Origin: Triatoma infestans
Lineage: Eukaryota > Arthropoda > Insecta > Hemiptera > Reduviidae
Direction of reading: 5' to 3'
Length of the DNA: 64,000 nucleotides
Assembly: GCA_011037195.1 (NCBI GenBank)
Contig: JAAEAF010002351.1
Coordinates: 1-64,000 of the forward strand
Under the pieces are notes generated by a model. It was not told where the DNA came from, did not search any database, and worked only from the letters and a program-made list of their open reading frames with translations. Positions 53,509-64,000 of the stretch are shown piece by piece (the stretch's first letter is position 1; every line of letters begins with the position of its first letter). The translations under genes were made by a program, and so were the position numbers.

Positions 53509-55410
53509 TGGCTAAAGATGTAGAAACAGTAACTGGCGAAGAACGTTTAGGAGATATTTAAAAAAAATATAACAATCCAGTATAGATACGATTCAAAGTC
53601 GAGGTGTCAGATGTTAAATTGGAGAATCAGCTGGAAAAATTGCAAGAATTATTAAACCGACTAAAAGAGGAAGATTACTACCTAATAGATTTGGATATAA
53701 CACAGGACTTTGCTGGAATATTTAATAGAACAGAAATGGGTAGTTATTTAACCAATACTTTTAACTTTTGCCACCAAGGAGAGTATAAGAACGATTGTAA
53801 TGTAATTGTGGATAACGATAAAACAGTTGGTAAGGACTGTTTAACTTGGTTAACTTCTAACGCAATAACGCAAGAGTTAAAATATGCGCTAAGTTTATTT
53901 GTCAAATAACAAGTCCGGGCGTTAATAAGAAAATCGGCAATCATATTGTACATTTTGTAAATTGTCCGGATACAAGATTAAAGAAACATTTACGTCTACT
54001 TCTGCCAAAGAACATGGTATTACAAGACTAGAAGCTACAATTTATAACTACTGTACTGGAAATTATTACGAAGCAACCGACGATATGTACAAACCTCTGG
54101 AAAACGTTTACCCCTATTGGAAAGTAGCAAATGTTATTTCCGTCAAGCTCCAATGTATTCTGTTTCTTTTGCAAAGATGTAGACAAGGCTAACAGACACT
54201 CTACAAAACAGTTGTTGTCTTGTATTTAATAATTTGTATATGTAGTAATAGTATGTATATTGGGCGAATAAGAACACAAGAAAGTTGACTGGTATACAGT
54301 TAAACCTACCGGAAAATACCAAGAACAGAGAAAAAATGATAAATTATGTTGTTTCGGCATTTAGTTTTAACTCTCTACCAATTAATTATATTGAGACCAT
54401 AGAAGATTGTGTAAACAAAGATATTGTACAGATTGTGCAAAAATGTTACATTAAAGTTGGGGAAACGTAATTCACAAAAACTGGAACACTGTTTTCTACC
54501 ATACCAGGAAGTATAGATATCGAAAAGACAGGATTGGTCTCTACAAATAATATAATTCCTCATGTCTTACGGAAGAGAGCTAACATAACCAACACGCTAT
54601 TGCCATATACAATAAAAGAAATAGAACCCCATCCCTAATGTATGCACTATCTGCAAAGAAACGACACTTAGAATTAGAAGAGGTGAATTTAAAAAGAAGG
54701 AAGATAGACTATATAAGAAAACTACAGCTCTTAAAGAGGAATACAAGCAACTGGTGGAGAAAGAAAACGAGTTGACCGAATTTAAAAATAGGTTAATAAA
54801 CCTATTTAAAACACATTGGAAGAATTTGGACACAACTGGTGTGTACAATGTTTTCTGCATTTACCGTAAACAACAAAGGAACTTTTACATATGTAAGAGT
54901 CCTTGCAGAAAAAGAAGGGTGCAAGAACGTATACTTTCTAAAAGGGTACCACAAAAATACATTTATAAGTGCCTATTCCAATAAAGAAAAACTTAAAGAA
55001 GATGGTTACATTATAATACCAAAAAATGGGTTGGATATAATTTCCTCACCCACCGAGTAACCATTTTTAACATTTACTACGAATGGTGTAACAACTTACA
55101 AAGGAAACTCATATGCCAAAATAGAGAAGATGGAATTTTGCACAGACATATGGAAAAAAATGCAAGATACCGCTTTTACACACAAGAGGAGATGGGGAAG
55201 TTTAACGATATTACGATCCAAGAAATAAAAGGTCGTGTTAAAGTTTCTGAGTGCAACCGGCTAGAAGAATTACCAGAACTAGTAATTCTGGTGGGTCCTA
55301 CACTAGTTACTTACAGAAATAAACTCCGATATATACTACAGATGGAAAATATAGAGACATTGTACATATCTAATTGCTGGTTAGTAAGAGAATTCAAGAC
55401 TTAGCTTTAG
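53509..55410 (+). pseudogene. E2 core gene: unrecognised protein(s), multiple frameshifts
   Basis: A start is plausible at 53509 (MAKDVETVTGEERLGDI). Frames at 53604-53909 (YLIDLDITQDFAGIFNRTEM), 53900-53990, and 53962-54192 (EHGITRLEATIYNYCTGNYY) appear to be one protein cut by two frameshifts. Frames at 54285-55030 (LPINYIETIEDCV, EYKQLVEKENELTEF coiled coil, SAFTVNNKGTFTYVRVLAEK) and 55140-55404 (LVILVGPTLVTYRNKLRY) look like a second part. The pattern YNK-like---TRLEATIY vaguely recalls replication initiators; this is speculative. AATAAA-type signals occur at 55515. Confidence 0.45.
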
Positions 55411-56040
55411 ATTTTGACTATAAAATAAATTACATTAGATAAGTTAAAACATACTGCCAGTAGACATAAAAAGAAAGATTTGTATTGTGTGTGTAAATTA
55501 TGTATATTATTAACAAAATAAAAATAAAATTATAGTATAAGGGATGGATTAAGTAACCATATTATGTTTGTGTTATTTATAATAGAACCGTACACATCTG
55601 TGTATTATGGGAGAAAAATGATAGAGAAAACGGTGATCAATTTTTACTTTTTTAGTGGTTGTAATTATTTCTTTTCTATTTCTTTCTTTTGTATTGGAAA
55701 AATAGAGAAACATTTATTATTTTTTTTTTCTTTAAATTATTCACTTAACAGCATGTAGTGATCGCGCGCGTGTGTGTGTGTGTGCAATGGCGCGTAAGGA
55801 TGGTTTAGGAATGATCTGACGCTGCAAAAATACTTCTGTGTAATAATTTCCGTCTAATAAAAACAAGTTAAAACATTAAACAGAACTAAGAATCATTTTT
55901 CTTTTTTGGGAATATTTTGATAAATTTCTTCCAAATGACTACAGATATATTTATCTTCCTAATCGGTAGCAATTACAACAATTTGGGGGGCCAGGCACTT
56001 GTATGTTTGCAGTATTTTTTTGTTTTAAACAGCTCTAACT
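55411..56040. other. E2 core 3' flank, noncoding
   Basis: AATAAAATAAAAATAAAAT (55516-55534) could be the polyadenylation region of the core gene. A CG/GT microsatellite lies at 55764-55785. No genes seen. Confidence 0.45.
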
Positions 56041-56377
56041 ATTAGACGTTAGACAACAGCTACAAACAGAAGATTTTGAATTTGGATATAACACAATCAT
56101 TTCCCCAAATTAGAAACTATTTTCCTATACTTTGCAAGCATTGGTTTAACTTGTTCCAATATTCTTCGATTAAAAAGTAACATATTTTTAGTGCATAATA
56201 TCCTATGCCTGTTTAACAATGTAAGACAGTAGAAAAAGTTATTTACATGTTTAGAAAGGTTGAGGAAAGCTGATTCAACTTGCAAAACTGTTACTTAAGA
56301 CTGTTTTAATGCAATATATGTTTATATTCTTTTGTATATCTGTGTTTTTCTTGGTTGTTCTTGGACTAATAGACGTT
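56041..56377 (-). repeat. Extra direct copy of E2 inner arm
   Basis: ATTAGACGTTAGACAAC-GCTACAAACAGAAGATTT starts both at 56041 and 56369, and about 300 bases follow in parallel, so the inner end of the right arm is duplicated. Confidence 0.75.
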
Positions 56378-58671
56378 AGACAACGGCTACAAACAGAAGA
56401 TTTCGAATTTGGATATAATGCAATCATTTCCCCAGATTAGAAACTTATTTCCCTATACTTTGCGAACAATGGTTTAACTTGTTCCAATATTCTTTGATTA
56501 AAAAGTAATATGTTTTTAGTACATGACATCACATACTGTTTAGCCTGTTTAGCCATTATGCCTGTTTAACAATGTAAGCCAGTAGAACAAGTTGTTACGT
56601 GTTTAGAAAGGTTGAGGAAAGCAGACTCAACTTCGAAATTACTAGCAAAACTGTTATTGCAATCCACAAGAATGCCATACGATAACTTAAGAATGTTTTA
56701 GTGCAATATATATTTATATTCTTTTGTATATCTGTGATTTTCTTGGTTATTCGACAAATTTTATTGCAGTCCAATCAAACTTTGCTTTGTGCAGTGATTT
56801 TACCCAAAATATTACATATTAACATGACCAAAGACATTTAACACAATACATTCTCTATTGTCTAATCATTCGTCATGACTCATTAGCATCCACAACTCTA
56901 GGAGTAAAATTCAATCTGTTATTCACTAAGGAAGTTACTTCTATTTAGGTGATGTATAGATCCCATTAATTTAATAAATTCTCTATGGGAATTATATATG
57001 TAAATTGAAAGCTTATTAGATTACAAAAATGTTTAAAAATATAGAATAATTCATTTACCAGTTAAATTGGAAACTGATCACTATTTTGGGGGAATCAAGT
57101 ACGTAAATTGAGTGCTTCTTAGATTGGAAAAGTGTTTAAAAATATGGGGAATTGTGTACGTAAATTGAGATTAAAAGACTACTAGTTCTACTAAGTTTTC
57201 TTTTATTTTTCCTTTCTCTAACGAATTTGTTTAATTGTACAAACAATTAGTTCGACAGACGATTTTTTTTTGAAAATTACATTATTTGTGCAGGATCAGC
57301 TTTCCACTAGATGTAAGATATTACTGAGAAACTCCACAAATTATCTGTGGAGAAATTACTTCTGCTCTAATAAGAAGTGTTTAAAAATATATAACATACA
57401 AATTCCAGTTAATTTACCAGTTTTAATAAATGCGCATAGACCGCTATTCTTACTTTTATTTGTTACATGTCAATCTGTAAGATAGGCACTTTCGACTTTT
57501 TTAACCGAAAATTTACATTTCTACTTTGCGAGAATTGACGGAATTATGTGTGTAAATTGAGTGCTTCTTAGATTAGAAAAGTGATTAAAAATATGCGGAA
57601 TTGTGTACGTTAATTGAGATAAAAGACTACTAGTTCCACTAAGTTATCCTTTATTTTTCCTTTCTCTAACTAATTTGTTTAATTGTACGAACAATTAGTT
57701 CGAGAGAAGTTTTTTTTTGAAAATTACATTATTTGTGCAGCATCAGCGTTCCACTAGATGTAAGACATTACTGCGAGACTCCACAAACTATCTCTAAAGA
57801 AATCACTTCTGCTATAATGAGAAGTGTTTAAAAAATATATAACATATAAGTTTCATTTAAATTATTAGTTTTAATATGTACGCATAGAGCGCTATTCTTA
57901 CTTTTATTTCTTAATGTCAATCTGTAACATAGGTACTTTCTACATTTTTAACCGAAAACTTAGATCTCTACTTTGCAAGAATTGACGGAATTATATGTGT
58001 ACATTGACTATGTTTTAGATTAGAAAAGTGATTAAAAATATGCGGAATTGAGATTCAGTAAATTGAGATACAACAGTTACTAAATCTCTGGTTAAACACT
58101 AGATTTTTTCCTTTCTTTAATTGCATAAACAATTAGTTCGACAAAAGATATTAGTAACTACTTCCTCGTACATTGCGTTAGATAACAGATCCAACGACTT
58201 TAAGCTGTACAAAAAAATAACCGATATATTGGATTCTATAAATATAATTGATCGATAAAAAAAAATTTATCTTAAAAAAGGAAAGTGGAGATTTAAGTTT
58301 TAATTGTTTGCCAAAACCTTACACAGGTAAGTGACTCATATCAATATCTGGATTGGATATATTTGTTGTCAATATACTTATTTATCTTAAATAACAGGTT
58401 AGAAGGAGGCATAGATTAGTTTTAGTTTTTGTTTACCAAAAAAAAACTTAACATAAGTATCTGTCTAAAAAAATAAATAAATATATTATAATTAGGAATT
58501 ATATTGCAAACATTGTGCACACATAGAGGTTAATAAACTTGTACGAATGGCAAAATACAGATGCAAAGGTTAGTGAACCCTGGCCTGGGGTACCTGGGGG
58601 AGAGCCTCCCTTTAATCTCTGTGTACATATATATTAATATTATAATATATATATATATATATTATATGTGT
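56378..58671 (-). repeat. E2 right arm, inner part
   Basis: This is the reverse complement of the left arm. It has two units of about 450 bases (57245-57690 and 57695-58145, each with TTTGAAAATTACATTATTTG) where the left arm has one. It ends in the TA tract where a LINE is inserted. Confidence 0.82.
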
Positions 58672-61165
58672 AACTAAGAATGATTATTTTCTGAATCTGA
58701 CAGAGCGATTTAAAACTATTAAAGATACAAGGGAGTTTTGGAAGGTAGCTAATAAATTAAAAAATAAACAATTTATTTGCGGTCATAATATAGAAAATGA
58801 ATATTGGGTACAATATTTTTCAAATTTGCTAAATCCAGAAGTACACGCACCAAATATTAGCTATGTAAGCCCTTTCATATATGTCGAAAGTTTAGACAAA
58901 CCCTTTGAGCTGAAGGAATTGCAATTTGTAATTAATAAAGCACCGAATGAACAGGCTCCCGGCCTGGACCGGATACCTTTTGAATTTTATCAGAATAGCC
59001 CGGAAAACTTCTTAGAAAAAATATTATATTACTTTAATTACATAAGGAAAGTTGGAGTGGTACCGGACAATTTTGGCAGCTCGATCATATTTCCGCTTCA
59101 TAAAAAGGGAGATATCAATGATGTTAATAATTTCCGCGGAATAGTATTTTCGGATACAATCGTAAAATTGTTTACCGGAATAATCCTAGAAAGGCTGAAA
59201 TTATGGGTTGATAACAATAATAAATTAAATGAATATCAGTCCGGTTTTAGGAAAGGGTTTTAGGAAAGTACAACAGATAATATTTTTAGTCTGCTTAACA
59301 TTGTAAAAATTAAAATGTCGCGAAAGCGAAGCAAAGTATACTGTTTTTTCGTCGACTTCAAAGCAGCCTTTGATTCCCCAGTCAGACACGCGATTTATTA
59401 TAAATTACATACTTTAGGGGTGTCTACAAAATCAATTGAATTAATTGAGAAATACTATGAAAATACCGAAGCTGCAGTTTGGACGAAAACAGGTACCACA
59501 CGGTTTTTTAAAACAAAAAATGGATTAAAACAAGGCTGTTTGCTTTCACCATTGCTGTTCGCCCTGTTTTTGAACGACCTCCATGAGTTTGTGGAAGGCG
59601 GAATATGGATAGGAAATGTAAATGTTAGAGTTTTACTTTATGCGGACGATATTGTCCTGTTGGCCAGCGAACCGCGAACCCTACAGACCATGATCAATAG
59701 ATTAAAGAAATATTGTGAACTCTGGAATTTAGTAGTAAACTTGAAAAAATCTAAAATTATGGTGTTTAGGCGTGGGGGTAGATTAGCGCGAAAAGAGAGG
59801 TGGATGTACTCTGATGAACAGATAGACGTCGTGTCGCACGCATAAGTACCTAGGATTAACTCTCACTCCGCAAATTACATTTGGAAAACACTTCAAGGAA
59901 AAGTCAACTGCCTGCAAAATGAGCATAGGATCTGCCTGGAACAGAATTATAACAAACGATAATATACCGCTTTCCGCAAGGTATCAGTTTTTGACTCGGT
60001 TTGTAGAGCGGTCGTATGCTATTCCGGGCAAGTTTGGGGTTTTCAGGAACATAATGAGGTTGAAAAATTACAAAAATATTTTATTAAAAGATTATTTCTC
60101 TTGCCAAGTCATACACCGAATTATACAGTATATCTGGAAACAGGTAGATTCCTATTATTTCATTATACCTTACATCTTCACCTGAATTATGTCCGCAAAA
60201 TATTATCATTGCCTGCTTCGCAAATTAGGAAAAATTTAGCTCAGTGTATAATAGATAAGAAGATATGGTGGTTTGCTGAAATTTCAGATTTAGCCAGTAA
60301 ACATAATTTTAACGCGGTGGAATTGTATACCGGCGAGGATAAAAGTTATGTTAATAGATTTATAGAATCACTAAAAACAAATTTTAAAAGCACACTACTC
60401 AACAATAAAGCTAATTCAAAATTCTATCTAATCTATAAAGAAGTAGAAGTGAAATGGAGAGAAGGATATATGAAGGACTCCAATAAGCGATTTTTCATAT
60501 CAGTAATAATGAAAGTAAGAGGAGAACTATTGGGATTAAATCGCTCTGTAAGCAGGTCAGAAGAACAGTTAAAATGTTCAATGTGCAAAATGTCTGCAGA
60601 AGAAAACACCTTTCACTTCATAGCCCAGTGCCCAATTTTAACAGGTTTTAGAAAAAAATGGTTTAAAACTGAAAAACTGTCCTTGATTGAATTTATTGAA
60701 TACCTAAATGGTAAAAACTGGGAAGTTCTCTTTAAATATACAAAAGCTGCCCTAAATTTTAGAAAAGATTTGGTAAAAGAGTTCAATTATTAACTATTTA
60801 GTTCTAAGAACAAAATTATTAATTTGTAATCCTATTTATAAACCTCTTACAACTTACTACACATTCAATATTAGAAAAGGGGACTTGGTTTTAGTTTGGT
60901 TTTCTTTGTTTTCCTTTGTTGTTTTCTTATATATATAAAGGGTATTTTTAATTTCACCTAAAGCACCTTGCAAATAAAATTCCTAAATAAAATCGATTGA
61001 AATTGTAGCTAATTTATATTTTGATGTATTATTATGCCAACTTGGCAAGACGAACTAAGGTTCATTGCCTATTTTGTGTTATGTAAGAATATTTCTTGGT
61101 TGTAGATTTTAATTGTAAATAATAAACGCATTTATTATTAATATTATTATTATTATTATATTATA
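58672..61165 (+). mobile_element. LINE-B insertion, 5'-truncated
   Basis: About 2.5 kb with RT, C-terminal knuckle, 3' UTR and (TTA)n tail (61130-61165), inserted in the TA microsatellite of the E2 right arm. ATTATATG-TGTA occurs on both sides and may be the target duplication. Confidence 0.8.
58690..60793 (+). pseudogene. LINE-B ORF2: RT and C-terminus, frameshifted
   Basis: NKAPNEQAPGLDRIPFEFYQ and IIFPLHKKGDINDVNNFRGI open the RT; a nonsense codon at 59261-59263 interrupts the finger region (RKGF). Then YCFFVDFKAAFDSPVRH (first Asp), NGLKQGCLLSPLLFALFLND and the active site LLYADDIVLLA (59635-59667). A shift at 59845 moves to later frames (SIGSAWNRIITNDN, FLTRFVERSYA), and the last frame has the knuckle KCSMCKMSAEENTFHFIAQC and stop at 60791. 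Catalytic residues intact; inactive through shifts. Confidence 0.82.
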
Positions 61166-61820
61166 TTATATGGTGTATATATCTATAGATGAGATAGAGA
61201 TAAAAAAAAGGGTGAGAGACATGAGGGAGAAGTATTTTGTGTGGTTATAAGGATCTAAAGAAAACTACTATTCCCAAGTGTACCACTATATCTGAGGTGG
61301 TGAAGTGATGTACTATGATGACGGAAGGGGTTGAATCGCTTTTTCCTGACTCACAAAAAAAAAAAAGATTTTTATATAACTCCTTTGCTATAGGGAAAGG
61401 AGACATGTGGAGGGAGCGGTGTGAGAAGGGTATGCACTGTTGTGCAGAAAATTGGAGGGGTTAAGTGGTGTGTGAGGGCGTAATGGAGTTTTGGTTGTGG
61501 ATGTTACGTTAAGGGTGGGGGTGCAAAGAAAATGGAGGTCATCGATTTGGATGATAAATTAAGGAAGGGGGTAAGTGGTTTAGGGAGTTGTCGAAATCGA
61601 TGCTTGGAAGTGGGGGTGACCTGTTTGTCCAGTACAATGATTGGTCTGTGGGTGAATGGGGTGGGGGAAAGTGGGCGTGGCCTAAGTGTTTGTCCAGTTC
61701 TATGATTGGTCAGCGGGTGAATGGGGTGGGGGAAAGTGGGCGTGGCCTAAGTGCTCGTCCAGTTCGATGACGGCCGCCATGTTGTGCAGAAAACTGTTTT
61801 AGAACCCGTCAATCCTACCT
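61166..61820 (-). repeat. E2 right arm, outer part with promoter-like tandem units
   Basis: It pairs with the outer left arm but contains extra units: a 66-68 base unit at 61618-61685 and 61686-61752, each with GATTGG (inverted CCAAT), AGTGGGCGTGG (GC-box-like) and a third partial copy. GACGGCCGCCATGTTGTGC (61767-61785) is the YY1-like end motif. Confidence 0.75.
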
Positions 61821-61849
61821 ACTGGGATTCCTAGTAAGCTGGTCATACT

Positions 61850-62752
61850 ACAATCTCATCAACCACAACACCACCGCCCCTCGAGCCTATGGCCTTCCAA
61901 ATATTCACAAAATTGGTTTCCCCCCTTAGATCTATAATTTCAAATATCAACTCCCCTGCTTCCAAACTCAGTCAGTTCCTGTTGCCCGCATTACAACCCT
62001 TTTGATGTAAAAACTCTTCAATTTATCGACAAAATAAAAAACCTTTCCATCCCTCCACAATACATCATGATCTCTCTAAACGTCACATCTCTGTTCACTA
62101 ATATACCTATGGAGATTGCCCTTGATTTAATTCTGAATAACTAGTCACACCACTCTCTCTAAAGACAGCTTTCTTCTCTCCCTTAAAATGTGCTGCACAT
62201 CAGGTTACTTCTCCTTCATGAACAACTTCTACATACAAACTGACGGACTTGCAATGGGAAGTTGCCTAGCTCCTCCCCTTGCCAACATTGTTATGAATGA
62301 CCTCATTAACACCAGCCTTCCCTCACTCAGCAACTCCATTTCATTCTTAGTGAAATATGTTGACGACCTCTTTCTGACTGTTAACCCAGACCACATTCCT
62401 TAATACTGGGCACCTTTAATTCTTACCATTCACGCATACAGTTCACTCTAGAAACAGAACAAAACAACTAAATTTCTTTCCTAGACACTCTAATAATGCG
62501 ACAACCAGACCAAACATTCACATACAATTCACATACATTCACATACCAAACCTACTTACTCCGGCAGACTGCTACATTTCCTTTCAAATCAGCCCTTAGA
62601 TCATAAAATTAATTCCATCAAAAACTTATATAACCGAGCCATTAACTTGTCTGCACCTCCATTCCAGAACGACAATACCAACAAATTACACAACATTCTA
62701 CTACAAAATCATTATCCAAATCACCTATCCTCAAAACATTCCGTAAACTAAA
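61850..62752 (+). pseudogene. Third PLE: reverse transcriptase, frameshifted
   Basis: APRAYGLPKIHK (about 61876) begins the RT. Catalytic-domain blocks follow in other frames (LFTNIPMEIALDLI-like near 62090), then NNFYIQTDGLAMGSCLAPPL (62221-62280) and the active site VKYVDDLFLTV (62350-62384). The frame after 62400 continues through FLDTLI and YSGRLLHF-like text into NPLKTT across the inserted Helentron-like element at 62753. Confidence 0.82.
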
Positions 62753-63742
62753 AAATCTGGTGTGAAACACTCACACAACTTTCTCTCCTGTTCTTAAAAT
62801 TATAATTGACAAATTTTATAGTTTGTGTAACAAATTAAACGAAATTCGTCGAAAACTGAAAAAAGCTGTTCAGTAAAAGCGCACTTCCGGTTTACTAAAT
62901 TTCTTAAAAGTCAGAATTTTAGCCATCTATTTATTTCTAATTAATTTTGTTTGGATGATAGAATTGTATAATCAACTGTGATAGCACTTTAGAGAAAGAC
63001 ATAACCCCACCCCTCCCCTAAAAGTGCCCTTAAATGAATTTTTACAGAGAAATGTTTTAAATAAAAGTTGTAGATCATTGCATGATTAGTTTATATACGA
63101 TGTTTCAAGAAAATCGTCTGAGCCATTTTTGAAAAAATTGCGAAAAAGAGAATAAATCATTTAGTAAAGTGGTAAAGAAAACGTACTTCCGGTTATCCGA
63201 TTTTTTCAAACTCGGAATTTCAACAACATATTTAATTCTAATTAATATTATTTAGATGACAGAATTGTCTAATAAACTGAAATAGCACTTTAGATGGAAA
63301 CCTAACCCCTCCCCCAAATGTGCCCCTAAATGCATTTTTCCGGAGAAATGTTTCAAATAAAAGTTGTAGCTCTTTGTATGTGTGGTTGATGTACAAGTTT
63401 AAAGAAAACGTCTGAGCCATTTTTGAGCAAATCCCAAAAAAGTAAAAAATCCAACTAGTAAAGTGGTACTTCCGGTTGAGGAATTTTGACAGATAACGTA
63501 CTGTCAAATCCCATGGTGATACCTAAACGGAATATCAAGTCAACTTTCTACGGTTTTTCATTTTTGAGCTATGCTGTTCACATATACATACAACCAGACA
63601 CACACACACACACCAGACCATTTGCTACAAACCACTTTTTTGGACTCAGGGGACCCCAAAACGGATATTTCCGGTGAAAACTCGATATCGAAAATTTGAC
63701 ACGATTACAATACTTCCTCTTATTAGGAGTAAGAGAAAGTAA
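62753..63742 (+). mobile_element. Helentron-like nonautonomous element (Hel2)
   Basis: It has the same ends as Hel1: TCTGGTGTGAAACACTCACAC on the left, and on the right AGGAGTAAGAGAAAGT with a hairpin (63717-63735, one G-T pair). There are two internal units instead of three, and a CA tract at 63597-63614. The PLE reading frame is restored exactly when this segment is ignored, with insertion inside an A-run and no lost bases. Confidence 0.78.
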
Positions 63743-63970
63743 AAACAACCCTTTAAAAACCACATGCCATTCCATGCCCGATCCATCCATATTCAGTTCT
63801 TTCATCTACTCAAATACCATCTCATACAAAATCATTCATATTCTGAAGTCTATCATTCCCAATCTCAAATCTGGTCTCTACTCCACTAACAAACTCAGCA
63901 AACTGTTCTCTAAACTCAAAGATCCCATTGACAAAACGAACTCTGTTTAAGCATACGTTGCACTGCACCA
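63743..63970 (+). pseudogene. Third PLE: segment after the RT
   Basis: NNPLKTTCHSMPDPSIFSS, then KIIHILKSIIPNLKSGLYST and NKLSKLFSKLKDPIDK correspond to the region between RT and GIY-YIG. A stop follows at 63948. The GIY-YIG domain would lie beyond the window. Confidence 0.75.
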
Positions 63971-64000
63971 AACTGTAACGCATTTTACATTGTGAATCAA

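Larger units (their letters stand above)
50806..61820. mobile_element. E2: long-arm inverted-repeat element with novel gene
   Basis: The left arm is 50806-53095; the right arm is 56378-58671 and 61166-61820 (split by a LINE). The core 53096-56377 carries one plus-strand gene. Without the LINE it is about 8.5 kb. The outer ends read GGATTGAC-GGTTCTAAAACAG on both sides and match E1. Parts of the arms are identical (52002-52217 with 57270-57485), others have diverged. No transposase is recognised. Confidence 0.75.

Noticed and set aside
61588..61770. 60-codon Gly/Trp-rich frame
   Set aside because: It reads through the tandem 66-base units of the E2 end; repetition of the peptide reflects the DNA repeat.

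Overview
The window is AT-rich nuclear DNA from an invertebrate animal, most likely an arthropod. The evidence is a spliced host gene with consensus GT/AG introns together with a dense mix of metazoan retroelements: Penelope-like, Jockey, LOA/I-like and other LINEs, RTE, Ty3/Gypsy and BEL. There is no prokaryotic organisation, CRISPR array, rRNA or intact tRNA gene. The species cannot be named from the sequence.

The only host gene I can support runs on the minus strand. It is a synaptic-vesicle-glycoprotein-2-like (SV2-like) MFS transporter. Four exons lie at 37301-38286 (a possible fifth at 38373-38522) and three at 6954-7891. All splice phases agree. One intron of about 29.4 kb (7892-37300) separates the two groups and is filled almost entirely with transposable elements. 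The 3' terminal exon and the 5' part of the gene are not found.

Layout: 1-2888, rearranged Penelope-like element (PLE) with hammerhead ribozyme; 2890-6480, fragments of an R1-like LINE, a Ty3/Gypsy element with integrase ahead of RT, an RTE-type endonuclease and a LINE RNase H; 6954-7891, host exons; 8640-10188, inverted PLE ends; 10189-13572, nearly intact Jockey element inserted in a PLE with a 13-bp target duplication; 14155-18830, a second PLE split by a composite LINE with a 14-bp target duplication; 18830-22521, Ty3/Gypsy element with identical 262-bp LTRs but without RT/RNase H; 22690-25388, RNase H-bearing LINE carrying a 119-bp exact copy of the neighbouring Gypsy integrase; 25702-35060, two copies of a Jockey 5' end around another LINE, then the Jockey body; 35205-36680, ribozyme repeat and Helentron-like repeats; 37301-38522, host exons; 38700-39990, paired inverted ribozyme repeats; 40330-47923, element E1; 48040-50805, BEL and RTE fragments; 50806-61820, element E2, interrupted by a LINE; 61850-64000, a third PLE interrupted by a Helentron-like element.

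The most unusual content is the pair E1 and E2. They share outer ends with a YY1-like ATGGCGGCC motif, have long structured terminal inverted repeats, and enclose small genes that match no standard transposase or retroelement protein I can recognise. E1 has divergent transcription units, a TATA box, cAMP-response-like sites and spliced leaders with alternative acceptors. E2 has one frameshifted gene between two arms of more than 2 kb. They could be foldback-type transposons or integrated virus-like elements. The second theme is at least eight copies (six near-canonical, two degenerate) of minimal PLE hammerhead ribozymes with a self-complementary stem III, several arranged in head-to-head pairs.
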